From the NCBI GenBank assembly GCA_921293015.1, contig OV121086.1:32301194-32365193 (forward strand): a DNA stretch of 64,000 bases. Direction: 5' to 3'. The notes under the pieces were generated by a model. That model saw only the letters and a list, made by a program, of their open reading frames with translations. It did no database searches and was not told the DNA's origin. Shown in pieces: positions 34,024-47,339 of this stretch (its first letter is position 1; every line of letters starts with the position of its first letter). The position numbers and the translations under genes are program-made. This DNA comes from Phorcus lineatus. Taxonomy: Eukaryota; Mollusca; Gastropoda; Trochida; Trochidae.

Positions 34024-37000
34024 TTCTACCATTTTTATATTCAGGGTGGAATAATTCTAAAAGAACTGAAGAATGTGTTAGCAAAATAAAGATATGATTC
34101 ATGCACTTCAACAGCATTAGATGCAACTCTGTTTGAATATGAGCAGAGCTAGATTAGGGCCTACTAAACCCTTAAATCATTTCATAATGATAACCTTTTT
34201 TTAGATAAGAGTACACAGAGAGAATAATGTATTCAAAGAATGAAATAAATTATCAATTTTCATAAGTATTATAAAAAACAATCATAGGTAGGTAATTAGA
34301 TAATGAACACAAATCAAAGCACTTAGAGAACAAAAGCTTGTCTAAGCTTTGAAATAAGATTGGTGTGGTCTCCCGTTCACTGACAACTAACAATTAAACT
34401 ACTTACCTATGGAAAGAAAATATATTCTTATCAGTGTTAATCTACATACCTACTATGGCTCACAAATGTATGTGAAACTTCACGTAAGACTTATCTTCAA
34501 TAAATGAAACAAAGTATATGTAACAAAAAAAAGGCTATGTTGTAAATACTTTACTGAAGATGAATTTTGTTTTGGTGTAACAATTGGTTTCCTTAAAACC
34601 ACAAAATTCATTTGAAATTTTTCATTTTTAAATTATTATGATTTATAAATCAAGTTAATATATGTAATGAATTCATTTTGACAATACCATTTTCCTTTTG
34701 GGAATGCCAACTTTCAAAAGGCAGAATTTAGTATATTTGACATTTATGTTTTGAAATAATCTCAATGTTTTTAAATAAGGTGTCAGAAATTGGGTTGCTG
34801 TTTAATATGATGCTTTCAATTGTCAAACACTGTAGATACAATGTCTTTGAAATGACCTCTTGTGTATAAAATGTGATGGTGCCAAAACATGTTTTGACAA
34901 CTAGGATATATAACTAAACTTAAAAGAACAACATATGTCCTTTCAACAAACATTTAATCTTTGCCTCACAAATTCATTATCTGACAATCTAGAAAGACCT
35001 AATGAAATTAATCTTTTGAAATTAATCACATAAAGGAGAAAGTATGAAAAAATTAGATAAAACAAATTTAAATACCAAATTAAATATCACATCAAACAGA
35101 AATGTACATTAAACTTACTTATCAAGGAATATCTAAATACAGTGAAAATAAAGAAATAAAAGACTTTGAATCAAATTTAAATTTAGATTCAATAAATTCA
35201 ATCTAAAACTATTTCATGTGAATAAAAATTACAATGAACATGATCATTAAGTGAACATTGTTTAAAATTAATTAAGCTGTAACAAAACTTTTTATCACAA
35301 AAGGAAAAATATCTTAAAACAAGGCTATTACACAAAAATTCAAAGAGACTCACAAAATTATCCCAAGTCAAATGTTTTGCAGCAATATGGGCAAGCAGGT
35401 CCGTTCAGTTCCTTAACTAACCTTGATGTGTATCTAAATTAAATATTCCTAGAACTTACGTGATATGGAGAAAAAAGGAGTGGTTCACTGATCTCAGCTT
35501 TAACACATCATTTTTCCAACAGGATACTATTCTTGTGAAGATGACTATTCCTTGAAACCTGAACTTCCCCAGGAAGTATTGACAACTTATAGTGACTGTA
35601 AACCTGAAACCACCTCGGCATAAAGGTTTAAGACTTTGTTATATCTAAGCCATCTCTCCTTATCATTTTGAATAACTTGCGATTCCTACATAATAATCAT
35701 AGGGTGTGGCAACAATGTAAATGATAATTCAACTTCAAACTTCATTTCAGTTCATACTAATTACTTTACTTTAACAAACTTAATTTAATTCAAAATTTAT
35801 TTTGAAATTTTGATTTAAAAAAAAAGTATTTTGAACTATTGGAAATATTTGTTTATCTTTAAAAAAATCACACATGAAAAAACTCGAAAATAGGTTTTTG
35901 GGATGTTGCCCTGTGGCCTTTTTTATTTATAATCTCCATTGGCTAAGGAGTCTGTAAACATATTTCAGCTCTATAGAGTTAGTGGTTCTTGCGAAGAAGT
36001 TGAAAAAGTTAAAAGTTAAAGATGGGTGGAAGGAACGATAGTTCAATGATGGAATCAGACACCATTACAGGCCAAAAGTCAAAAATCTCATGAGCTAAAA
36101 AGTGACAAAGGCGTTTTTGGATAAAAAGTTTTGACAGGTTTGATAATTCTCAGGAAAGAAAGCAGGAAAGACAAGCTATGTACATGACGTGTTTTAGAGG
36201 TTAACTTAGTCATTGTCATCACCACTCATGACCCAGCCATGACGATATCCAATAACATGGTCAGTTAGAAAGTTTGAAAACCAAATGAAAAGTCAATTTT
36301 GTTTATGTCAAATAATTGATTATGGACTAATTAGGGGCATTTTAAAAAAAATTAATTTTCTGATAACTTCTCACACCCTGAATCAGATTATCTGTGAAAA
36401 GAGTTTACTGTTTTCTCACTAAATAATAGTTATACATTTTCTTATTTTTTGATATACTAAATGATTTTAATCAAACATTATCTTTCAAAAAATAAAATTT
36501 AAATGTATCTTCATTTGTTAATTAGTGCTAACCTTCAGATATTTTGATAGTTATAGAAAAAAATTATTGCTTTTCATTTTCATAAGATCAGATTTTTTTT
36601 TATTTCAGATAAGAAATCTTTACTTTTTGTTGTACTTTTTAATTTCCTCAAATGAAAAGTCATATCAAACACTCAAAATTGAAATAATGTTTTTTTCATT
36701 TGTATTGAGAGCTTTGTATTGAGTTTTTGCTTTATCAAATATAGGAGATAAAAAACATGTTATGTTAGTCCAATTGAAGGGTTAGACGGTCAAGAATCTT
36801 TCAAGTGACCCTATAGGAAATTTTCAAAAAGTCCAAGTTTGTATATGATTTCAAAATTATATATAAACTTTATTAGAAATTGAAACATATATCCTGATAC
36901 AAATATGCATATAAACAGAGGGATCAATGATATATTAAATACATGGGAGGACACAGGAAATCTTGGAGAATTCAGACAATACATATCAACATATTTATGT

Positions 37001-37495
37001 ATTCAGTAGGTTGTAAAAGTGTCTTATACAGCCATGCACTGGAAATTAAAATTTTATTGACTTGCATAAACTTGCCTAACCTTCAACTAAAGGAAGCATA
37101 TCATGATAATTTTCTTTAAACTTGGACCTACTTAAAAAACCAAATTCTTGTTTTAAGGTAAATTAACATAACACACGATTAAATCAAGCAACCTCTCTCT
37201 TTCATATTTTTTCCAATTCTCTCTGCAAGTTTAACAAAAACTAGCTCTACTTATCTTCAAATATATCTTCGGAAAGAAAGTAATAGTGATCAAATTGATT
37301 TCTAACAAGTTTTTCACAACTTGAATTATTTTTTGCTAAATTTTAAGTTTTGCACTTCAAGTCTCACAGCAAGCCTTGCATTTCTTTAATGACTTAATCA
37401 TATATATCACAAATGCTTTCCTACATTACCAAACTAGTAATAAAATGGTAGAAAATTTGCCCAAGAAGCGCTTAACAATAAGTAACCGACTCTAA
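34024..37495. other. AT-rich upstream flank of ALAS, no gene recognised
   Basis: No coding exon was found. Possible donors on the minus strand (GTAAGT at about 35456 and 34404) could belong to upstream non-coding exons of ALAS, but no acceptor-exon-donor set stands out. The segment at 35880-36110 resembles part of the repeat at 52.3-52.9 kb (GGCTAAGGAGTCTGTA and GAAGAAGTTGAAAAAGTTAA). Confidence 0.4.
35880..36110 (+). repeat. Dispersed unclassified repeat, short copy
   Basis: Shares CCATTGGCTAAGGAGTCTGT, then a phrase close to TTCTGAAGAAGATGAAAA, then TTAAAAATTGGACAGATGG-like sequence, with the larger copy at 52320-52945. The order is the same. The strand is set by analogy with that copy. 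No coding content. Confidence 0.45.
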
Positions 37496-37497
37496 AA

Positions 37498-37775
37498 TGA
37501 GTTGAGGTGAGTTGGTGTTTAACGCCACTTTCAAGATTATTTCACTTATATTGCGGCTGCTAGTATTATTATAGGGAGAAACCTGCAACACCATTGTGGC
37601 CAGGCATTGCGGTGAAACCTGCAAGCATCGGCTGGAACTAGCGAACCATGGGTGGTACTGCTCTGAAATTCAGTGTAGCATTGCACCAAAACCTGACTGC
37701 GTGTAGAACAATTCTCTACTGCAGACAAAGTTGCCGAGCCCCTGGCGGGATTCGAAACACGGATCTCTATCCCAC
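37498..37775 (-). mobile_element. tRNA-headed SINE, head partly lost
   Basis: On the minus strand a B-box-like TTTCGAATCCCGCCAG lies near the 5' side. It is followed by a body shared with the copy at 53.2-53.5 kb (CAACTTTGTCTGCAGTAGAG, CAGTACCACCCATGGTT) and by the tail AATATAAGTGAAATAATCTT, GGCGTTAAACACCAACTCAC. The tail with GGCGTTAAACACCAA is typical of mollusc SINEs. The A-box end of the head is degraded or truncated. Confidence 0.8.
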
Positions 37776-38699
37776 CCCCTCTAATATGAATCTCTTTATT
37801 GTCATTATGACATCACAAGTGACATATTCATAACTGAGCAACCTTGGGGGACCTTAACCTACAACATCTGTACAAATCGGCTGAAATCCTGAAACATCAT
37901 CAAACAACCCATGTGTAAAGGTTGCACTGACTTTCTTACTGTTTACAGTTAGTTTAAAGGATTCTATTTTGGTATTTAAAACAAAATTAAATTCAAGGCA
38001 ACTTTCCAGCTCCTGTTCACTCGTAACTGTTATAAATACATTAATTTTTCTAATTAATCATTATAAATATAATTATTTTAATTAATTATTTCAGTTCAAT
38101 TCAAACATGTTACTGATGCCAATATTTGCTTAAATTCCATGTGACGATTTTATGAAAATTTGTCATATTCATCTATAATGAAAAATGATTCAAAACGATA
38201 TTGTTTGTCTGTGCAATGAATGTGAAAAGCCTTGCTTCGGCATCAAAAGTAACTTTTTATCAGAAAAAAGTAATTTTGATCAGTGAATTTACTATCAAAA
38301 TGTAACTAGGTCGTCAAAATAAGTAAAACAGCAGCGATATAGGTTTATCTACACAATCTAACCCTAAGATGTCGGACAAGAAGATGATAGAATCCTGTTG
38401 TTACATAGGTCTTGACCGTTTGCATCCTAAAGTAATTGAGAAAGCTGAATCCGTCATGAGGCCTTGATACTTGATATGCCCAAATTATCATAAATTTGGA
38501 TTGACGCATCCGGTATCACTCCCTCTTAATCAAGGAAGAATCATGATCTTGCGTGTACAGCAATATACTAATTAATTGAAAAAACAAACCCGACATGTAC
38601 CTACATTTATTGTTCATAATTCACTACTTACATGTTTAATAAACTTTGTCTACAGAGTGATATTGTAATGATTAATTACTTAAAAGGAAAGAAAATTTG

Positions 38700-38752
38700 A
38701 AAAAAAAATTTTAATATAATTTTCCCTATTATATATATATATATATATGTTT
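38700..38752. repeat. Poly-A and (TA)n tract
   Basis: A run of nine A followed by AT-rich sequence and about ten TA dinucleotides. Simple sequence only. Confidence 0.8.
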
Positions 38753-38759
38753 ATATATC

Positions 38760-39064
38760 TTTATTTTATGCCAAATGCATTATCTTCAGAGGGTCAAACA
38801 ACTCAACACTCAACCTGATTATCTGTAGTCTTAGAAGAAAATATCTAGTGGCAAGCGAAAAACTGTTAGAGGCCATTTTAGTGTGAACACCTTTAAATCA
38901 CTAATGGTAGGGAAATGGATTCACATAGCTTATAACTGCACATGAAATGTAAGTTGAAGAATTGTTTCTTTTCATTTCAAAAGCTTGTCTTGCAATTGCT
39001 AACATTTATTCTTGTTTTCGTGAGATCACTTTGTTTTTTTAAAAACTTGCCACTGCCCATTTAA
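38760..39064 (-). mobile_element. GGGGCAG-family MITE, copy Z4
   Basis: Read on the minus strand it begins at 39064 with TTTAAATGGGCAGTGGCAAG and includes GATTTAAAGGTGTTCACACT followed by AAAATGGCC, shared with copies at 33.7, 43.8 and 60.9 kb. The far end near 38760 is not clearly defined. No coding content. Confidence 0.5.
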
Positions 39065-40850
39065 ACTTAAAGCGTGATTGGAGCTCTTTAATAATGGAGG
39101 AATAAAGAGAGGAAGTTTGACCTCAAAGTTGTGAGTGCAACAAATAAACATCATAATAATCAAGGACTTAAACATCATAGGTCAACCACAAGAGGGAGCC
39201 ACGCTCTCCCGGAGGTTCGATCAGGTGACAGTTCATTTTCCTGGCTATCATAATAAATTAATTGGATTGAGGCATAGGCTAATCTTTATTAGATATATAT
39301 ACAAATATCCACTCACATTTTTCTCTATTAAACAATAGAATATCAAATATAAAAAATACCATTAATAACATAGATATTTCTAACCCTCATACTAATTTCT
39401 TTATTCCTAATGAGCCGTTAAAAAGATGCAATAATTCATCCATAAATTATTTTTAACAAACTTATAAAGGCGTAATTAAGGATGTAATCATGATCCAATA
39501 AAAAGACAAATGGTTTATGTTAATCAACTCTTGTGACAACATCACGATTTTGAATAATCACGTGGTAATTAACCAGAGTGAATTCCTTCGTGCCTAAACA
39601 AATAGGTGAATTATTACGGAGTTATTCTCATCAATTGTACTCAAATCTTTAGGTCATGTCTTTTAAACAAGTCAGAAAGATAATTGAACACAGCATTCTT
39701 TACATCACTGTATAAGATTAAACTTAGAAATTAGAAATCCAAAATTTTTTATGTCAGGCAAGACAAATATGATTTAATTATTTTTCTGGACATATTAAAA
39801 GTTCTTAAGGCAGGAAAAAAAAAATGCTCTAGTGTAGATGAAAATTTTTCTAGAAATTTCAAGATGAGCAAGTTAGGTACAGAATTGGATAAAAAAAAAT
39901 ATCATGATATCCCCCTATTTACAGTTAGGGGGTAAAATTTAGCACCATTTTTTATTTAGGGGTATTCTGGGTAACATATTTTTTCTAAATTAGTCACAAT
40001 AATTTAAGGAGATTAGAAAATCAACTCAATAAACTTTGTTCACCTAAAAAGGGTAATTTCAAATGGCAAAGTGATAGAAAGATGTTGAACAGTTACAAAT
40101 CTTCACTAAATCTTACCTCTCTAGGCTATCAAACCGGCCTTATTTCATATGCTTACACTAATATTGCGACATATTGCACCAGCAAAATGTTTGATAAGCC
40201 CATGACATTTTTATTTAAATACCCTTATGTCACAAGCTTATGACAGTAAAACAATGAATCAAAACACTATATCAAATAACTAACTTACTGTGAAGAGGTG
40301 AATTCAAATACAAAACTCACACTTGTGGACCATTAATTCCCACGTGTAGTAATTTCCACAACAGCTTATTTGTGACCCAACAATGACATGGCAGAATTAT
40401 CTACCTATAGTGGGTTACATACTTTCACGTCACATGATGTATCAGGATTGAACTATAATAAATGATAATAATAATAATAATAGAGAAAATTACAAATCCA
40501 TACTTCACATGTGGTGAAACATAAGAAGTGACATATTTTTCATAAGTGCATATATGATTGTTTTGCTATCAATGATTCTTTCAGTGGCTGTGTCAAGTAT
40601 CTGAAGTTAGAAAAATATTTTTCATGTCACAGTAGCAGCTCTTGACAAGGGAGGCTAGCTGTTATATTATTTCTTAAAATAGAATGGAACCGGTAATAAA
40701 CAAAATAACTACATGCAAAATCGTGTCATATGATTTAAAGAAACCACTACAAAGTTGTCGATAACCCTTGATTGTGCTAAGTAAAAATAATATAGTTCAC
40801 ACTTGTGTTGTAAAAGTCATACAACAAGTCCTCAGGTTGTAATCCATATG
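39065..40850. other. Intergenic, no gene recognised
   Basis: AT-rich, no exon or element recognised. It includes a short (TAA)n run near 40460. Confidence 0.35.
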
Positions 40851-40852
40851 TT

Positions 40853-41132
40853 TGTGTGGGATAGCTCATTGCTTTAAGTGTTCGCTCCAGATCACAAGGT
40901 CTGGGGTTTGAATCCTGTCAGGACCACGGCAACTTTTTCTGTTGAGGAGAATGTTCTACAAGTGTTGATGTTCTCTTACACTGATCTGCAGTGATTTGAT
41001 ACTTCCAGCCAATACTTTCAGGTTTCGCTGCATTGTGAGGTCCCAATGGTGTTCCAGGCTTTTTCCCTGCAGTTACTCTTTAGTGATTATAAACTCTTGA
41101 AAGCAGTGTTAAATCTAATTTACCATCATCAT
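40853..41132 (+). mobile_element. tRNA-headed SINE, old full-length copy
   Basis: Starts GTGGGATAGCTCATTGCTTT (A-box-like TAGCTCATTG) and has a B-box-like GGGGTTTGAATCCTGTC about 45 bases on. The body follows, and the tail reads ACTCTTGAAAGCAGTGTTAA and then ATCTAATTTACCATCATC, a mutated version of the CTTGAAAGNGGCGTTAAAC tail of the copies at 37.5 and 53.3 kb. The 65-codon ORF inside is incidental. Confidence 0.75.
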
Positions 41133-41854
41133 GTTAGACAATCAAGCTATATGGTCCTTAACATATTTACTAACACATCTCTAAAGATTTTCTTGTTCCC
41201 TATTCACGACATAATTCATGTAAACTTGGTTGACAAATGTTAGTGAAACTTAGCGCTTCAAAGTCTCATTGTTTGAAATAGCTGTCTGTCCCTGTCAATT
41301 GCTCGTCAACTTGAGATGGGGTTTGTTGGAGAAAAGGTCAGCAAGTACCCCTCGTTTGTTTGATATACTAACATACTTATATACTAAGCGCTACACATTA
41401 GGGCTTGTAGAAATATTAAGAGGGCTGGTAAAATTGATTTGTCAAGCCACAAAGACATAAGGCTAAAAGACTTCAGATTTTTAAAACAACATCTTTTAAT
41501 GACATATAAATTCATGACCCAGAGTTGAGTAGTGAGATAGATAGTACATATGTATACTTTTCCGTGATGAAGATGTGAGGCGGTTCGTTTGAGTTTTTGT
41601 TTGCTTGGTTTTGTGATACACGTCCCTCAGGGGCCGATTCAAGAATGCTTCAAACCCAAAATTTAATTTTCATAAATTATATCAAATGAATGTAAAGATA
41701 AAAACTAAAAATAAAAATACTATTTTATCAAATTATTTGAAAAAGGATTAAACAAAAAACACATTAAACTTTAATATTTTGTCGTTTTGTGTTGAAATCA
41801 AACTTTGATAATAGGTACAGCTAAACTAAAACATCTTAGTTCACCTAACATAGA

Positions 41855-41998
41855 GTTGTGAACTCTATCGCTTGTGTACCAAGTGGATAAGTGTCAGTGG
41901 GTCGTACACTAGGTCGTGGCCTGACTGAAAGGCTACCTCAAGTCCCTTTACAATTCAAGTTCATAGCACATGTAGTACACAAGTGATAGATCAACAAC
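41855..41998. repeat. Short foldback element
   Basis: GTTGTGAACTCTATCGCTTG followed by TGTAC at the left pairs with GTACACAAGTGATAGATCAA followed by CAAC at the right, giving arms of about 25 bases around a 95-base interior. It could be a small MITE. No clear target duplication was found. Confidence 0.55.
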
Positions 41999-42036
41999 AT
42001 TGATGTTTATTAAATAGAGGGCTGTTATATGAATAT

Positions 42037-42358
42037 CTTAAAGGGGCAGTGGCACATTATTTTAAAAAAAATAAAAACAAAAATAAATCTTTCCATTTGC
42101 AAGACAATGTCTTAAAACAAAAGTACCTTGATTGGTTAAGCAAAATGAATCCATTTTCCTTCCTCTCACGATTAATAGGTATTGACACAAAAATGGCCGC
42201 TGGTGATATTTTCTTGATATATGAATATTTCATCTATGACTATGGATGATCAGATTGAGTGATGAGATATGTTTCAACCGTCTAAAGCATAAACTAATGT
42301 TTGTTGGGGGACACATGAAGAAATTAATCTTTCAAAAAACGTGTTCCTGCCCCTATAA
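42037..42358. mobile_element. GGGGCAG-family MITE, copy Z1 (both ends present)
   Basis: The left end CTTAAAGGGGCAGTGGCACA pairs imperfectly with the right end ACGTGTTCCTGCCCCTATAA. Inside, CTATGGATGATCAGATTGAG is the counterpart of the CCATAGTC or CCGTAGTC motif in sister copies. The 66-codon ORF over the left half is not shared with other copies. Target duplication is uncertain (TTAA at the left, TATA at the right). Confidence 0.65.
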
Positions 42359-43636
42359 ATGGAAATGAATTGGTATACTAATTGTGCAAAAGCAAGGGTT
42401 ATTATTTATAGTAGTCTGAAAAACATGACAACTTTAAGTGTGTCATCATTTTTTAAAAAACCAATCAATCAGGAGCCTATATATTATAAATTCCTACAAA
42501 AATTCTAGCAATTCATATATTTAGGAAATTTTAATCCCTTTGAGACATTCTTGATAATCATGATTTTGAAATCTATTTAAAAAACTAAATTCTATCGCAT
42601 TTAACTAAATAAGTTTTCTTAAAGTTCTTGAATTTCAGAATTTTTAAATGAATTTTTTTTAAACGTCAATCAGCCCTATATTTACCTTTTGTTAAAACCA
42701 TATGGATGGTTTTTTTACAGCGTTATATCTCTAGATAATATAATTTCATCTGCCAACAATAAGGTTAGAAACTGGGCTAATTACTTAAGCATTTTCTGCT
42801 TTTAATGTCACAACTATCATGAGGAATTTAGAGGAAACATTTGACATGATCCATTTTATGACCTAACATAAAACAATGAATTCATCAGATGAATAATGTT
42901 TCTCATAAAGTTTAAAAAATAACCAAAATATATAAATTCCTTCAGCGCTTTATCATGAAACAATAAACTCATAAGATGAATAGTGTTTAATTCAAAGGTT
43001 TAAATTAACCAAATATATGATAAACTTTTTCACAGCTGTAACATTAAACACTTTACTCATAAGATGTATAGGTTTAATTGTAAAATTTAGAATTAACCTG
43101 AAATATTTCAAATTCATACAAAGGTATTTTATTAAACCTTTACACATACAAAGCATACTGAACAACTGATCATTTCACAAAAATAAGAAATTGAAAATTC
43201 TATTTTTATATATCGTATTTTGATCAATTTTTGTTTTGAAGTATGACAGCTGGTAACATATTAATAATACACGTGTGACATTTGCTTATATAAATGTATA
43301 CTCAACAACATAAGTAAAGGACCACCACAGTTTTCAATATTGAGATATTATCTAGTTCATACATGTATTATGATTCATATGATTTTTTGATATTGAATGA
43401 TGAAGTGTTTTTAAAACTATTTATCGAGAGTATGTTGAAGTCCTGTAATTTCTAAGTCTAATTTTACACAAATAAATGTACAAAGAATTGTCATATCCGT
43501 CATGTCATTATAAGATAAATTTCCAGGATGGAAATGATATTCCTATCAATTTGCTACATCTTCATAGAAGCAAGAAATATTTAACAACAAATGTTTATTA
43601 AAGTTAAATTAATTACTCTCATGAGCAGAGAAATTC

Positions 43637-43845
43637 AAAGGGGCAGCAGCACGTTTTTAGAAAATTGTATTGCTTCAAATTTTCTCTAATAAATATATTT
43701 TTATGCAAAATGCAATTTTTCAGATGGTGAAACATGTCAAAATATTTCTCATTTTGATTATCCATAATCATAGCAGAAAGTATCAATTACCAAGCAAAAA
43801 CTACTGGTGGCCATTTCAGTGTGAACACCTTTAATCATTAAGGAA
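43637..43845 (+). mobile_element. GGGGCAG-family MITE, copy Z2 (one end lost)
   Basis: Left end AAAGGGGCAGCAGCACGTTT, interior with TTGATTATCCATAATCATAG, and GGTGGCCATTTCAGTGTGAA followed by CACCTTTAATCATTA at the right. The last phrase is internal in copies Z1 and Z3, so the right part is probably missing or rearranged. Confidence 0.55.
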
Positions 43846-44209
43846 GGTTAGATTCCTGTAATTAACCATGTTACGTTTTGTTAAAAAAAGGTTGCTTTGC
43901 GAATGGTAACATTATTTTGTTTTCACTTTTTGTACCTTAAAATCATACCTTTAAAATATCACTCCTTTGATTACAAGTAATGTCCTGAGCTGTGACAAAT
44001 GTTTTGACAAACTAGTTTAAACGAGCTGTCTGTTATTACATCAAGGGAATCACGCACCTATTCCATTTTGCGCAGGTTACAATCAGCAAGCGATCATTAC
44101 GTCTAGTTTTAATTAGATTGAACGTTTTGAAACTAAGTACTTCCTTTTTTTTGATTGTGGTATATCCTGTTCCTTTGTGAGATCCAACAAAGGTTTTGAT
44201 TGGTTGATA
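43846..44209. other. Intergenic, no gene recognised
   Basis: No exon or element recognised. Confidence 0.3.
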
Positions 44210-44545
44210 CGTGTCAGATTGTGACTGGCTGATAGAACTCGTAGGGTCTGTATTACTTGATCTAGTTCTCTACTTAACAGGATGCAGGAATAAGAAATGT
44301 GAAAAGTGGTAATATCACCCACGGGCTGAAAGATTAGTAGCGACATATTTTCAATATGTGCACACATGCAAATAACATCGTAGAATATCTCGCTTGGTCT
44401 ACTTCTCTTCTTAACTACTTATGCAGGAAAAAGAAGGAAGAAGATCTTTTTTTATTACCCATAAGTAGTGACATATTTTCAATAAATGAACATGGGCATA
44501 TAACACTATAGAATCTCTCGCTTGGTCTACTTATCTACTCATGCA
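44210..44545. repeat. Degenerate tandem duplication, 128-bp period
   Basis: AGTAGCGACATATTTTCAAT at 44336 and AGTAGTGACATATTTTCAAT at 44464 start two units that both continue to CTCGCTTGGTCTACTT and a CATGCAG or TATGCAGG phrase. A weaker third unit lies before 44336 (GATCTAGTTCTCTACTTAAC, then GATGCAGGAA). No coding significance. Confidence 0.7.
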
Positions 44546-47339
44546 GAATGAAATAGCTAAGTTGAAGAAGACAGAAAGTTGCCTTTCATTTGAAGTATCA
44601 ATAACAATAAATTCAGTTGTCACAATATTCATCAGTAATGGAAGCTTTCAAAAAGTTCCTCTGTCATGAAATGAAAAATGTAAATTGTTTACATGTTCTA
44701 AAAACAGAATTCGTAACATATGACTTTAAGAAAAATTAATCTAAACATTTCAAGATTTTAAAAAAATCATTTCTATGATACCAATTTCCATATTAGTTTT
44801 GATGTGTTTGAAAGATATATGTATTAAGATTTAATTTGTAATAAACTTGAATCACAATTTATTTGTAAAGAAAACCCTTTCTGTGCGTATTCAAGAACAG
44901 GTAGGCAAACATAGACAACACTCTTTTTTGTATTTTCAACAGCTTGACTTCATTTCAACAGGTTGTTTACATTTGGAAAGTATGACAGCTCATACTTAAT
45001 CCTTGTTCCATAAAGAAAAGTCTACAAACACCGGAAGTCTCTTTATATTGACATGAATGTGTACCATTAGTTGTTCATCACACTTTTACAACTAATGAGG
45101 TGCAACAAGAGTAGTAAATATTCCTCATCAGGGCCGCTTGAAAGCTTAGATGAGCCCCTACTCTGTATAAGCAAATCTGTGTATGAGAAAATTAGATAGT
45201 CTGTTTCAGAGCCACTGTACATTAACAATGGGCCCTGGATCTGTAAAAGTAAACAATGAATATTGTGAGCAGAATGAGTAACACGAAAAATTAAAGATAT
45301 TGGCGAGAGAGCCTGTCTTAGAAAACAAAAAGGCTTTATCAAACTAATAAAACCAGTATTTCTATTTTGAGTAACACAATATGATATATTAATAAGGAAT
45401 TGCCGCCAAAGAATGTCACATTGCATCATTAATAATAAAGGGGAAATTAAGGATCAATTTGGTCTTATAAACACCACAATACTTGTATATCTACAAAAAA
45501 TTTGGAAAAATGCCCAATGCCCAATGGTGAATCTCCCTTTTGGAAATTTTTAATAAAAAATCTACCTTAAAAAAGGGGAACCCACAGGGTGTACCCCCGC
45601 CCCCCCCCCCTTTTCAAATGGTGAACTCGCCCTTTCTAAATTCATGGTTCTGTAACTGCATAGGCCGTTAACCTTATTTGCCATATGGAATCCCAATCAA
45701 ATCATGATTCAGCTGAAAATATGCTCTCTTGGATATTATTTTGGCGACGAAGCTAAAAAACATCAAAATAATTGCTGTATCAGCAGAAAATTGAGGCTTT
45801 ATGCACTGACAGGCCGCCAGCTAGGTTTAACAATAAGGATGATCAACCATGCGCAATTCAAATCTTATTGTAGGAATTTTTCTTTCCCCTGAAATACAGA
45901 AAGTGGAAATTCACATAGCTCCCGGATGAATACTTTCTTGAGGAATCAAGAACTCTTAACATTATTTATTCCACAAAACAAGATCATTCTTAGATTACAG
46001 TAGCTATTGTTAGCCCTTCGTGTCTATAATGACTTTCTTGAGAGTTAAGTATTATGTGGTAGTTATTCTAAGTTTATTGTTAAATTCTCCTACAAACAGG
46101 AATCCTCAGAATTTTTCAAAGAACTAAGTCATACAAACATTTACACATTTGAATTATACGTACAATTCTCTACACCTCACATTCAATCTGAAATTTTCTG
46201 CAAAATAACAGTTATGTTGAAATAAATTTTCACATAGTTTGGTTTTTGGCTCTAGTTGCCGTTTTGCATCAGCAAACACATGCATATTATCATCTTGAAA
46301 AGATACCAGCCTTGAGTGTTATGTTGTCAATTTAAACAGATAAACCTCAAAAAGTTACTAGCCCAGAAAAAAAGATTTTTTTGATCGGCAAGTTGACTAG
46401 CCTTGTTTTGTACACTGAAAAGATACCAGTCAAACACCCTATAACCTAATGACTTTCCTCAGCTGGTGGTGCTATTGTGTGGTTAGTTCAACATTACCAT
46501 GAATTGACAAGTAGCAGTTACGACCCTGCTACTTTCCAAGCTAACTCCATACCCTTGTAAGTAGTTTTAGATGATTTGATCTACACGACTATGACAACCT
46601 TAACTAAACATAAGGAAGCAAAAGAATTCAATCCAAGCAGTTATTGAGTAACATGAGGGACGTCAGCCCTATCCCTCCATCCCTCTCCCAAATATCCACC
46701 CTCCTCCCCCTTTCCTTAAATAAAATATTTGGTCCCCTATGGTGAATGTAAAAGAATCCCAATTTAGCTGTTTCTATTCATTAAAAAAACCCGTATCTTT
46801 ATTTTGATACATTTCTTGGGGATCAGTTATAGGGTTAAGAAAGTAAAATATAGAGCCATTGGCTCTGTAACTCATCAGTTATCCCATACCTATTGTACTA
46901 AAGGTTGAAGACTAACATTTCAAATGTTAAAGCATTGCCTTTGCTAGTCTAACAATTATACACTGAAATGAAAAATGCATCAGTTAACTGAACATTTTAG
47001 AAAATATAAAATGAAATGAAAAGGAGACTGAAATTTCTTAAATCAAGCTCTAAAGTCTTTTCATAGACTTGCTTTGGCTTCTACCTTATTTCAGGGTCTG
47101 GCCTACAGAATCCCTGGTTATAACATTGAGTTACAATCCCTTAGACTAAGGGCGCTCTTTGTAAGTGAGCCCAGAAGCTTAAAATAGCATTGATAGTGGC
47201 TACACCTTACCATAATCACCCAGCACTGACCCCTCTCCTGAATGATCTGATTTGGCCCCTCGTTGAATTTATTTATTTCTAAGTTCATGAGCATATCAAT
47301 GATGAACACTGAACATTATCATGGCCCTAACGGGGTAAC
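44546..47339. other. Intergenic, no gene recognised
   Basis: AT-rich with no supported exon. The 120-codon minus-strand ORF at 45067-45429 has no recognisable motif and no splice context. A run of C at about 45600, and AGAGCCATTGGCTCTGTAAC at 46853 (shared with 52327), are the only noted elements. Confidence 0.35.
45595..45611. repeat. Poly-C run
   Basis: ACCCCCGC followed by about a dozen consecutive C. It is isolated, and such runs are prone to sequencing and assembly length error. Confidence 0.8.

Noticed and set aside
45067-45429. 120-codon minus-strand ORF
   Set aside because: No domain, no splice context, composition like the flanks; a chance frame in AT-rich DNA is more likely.
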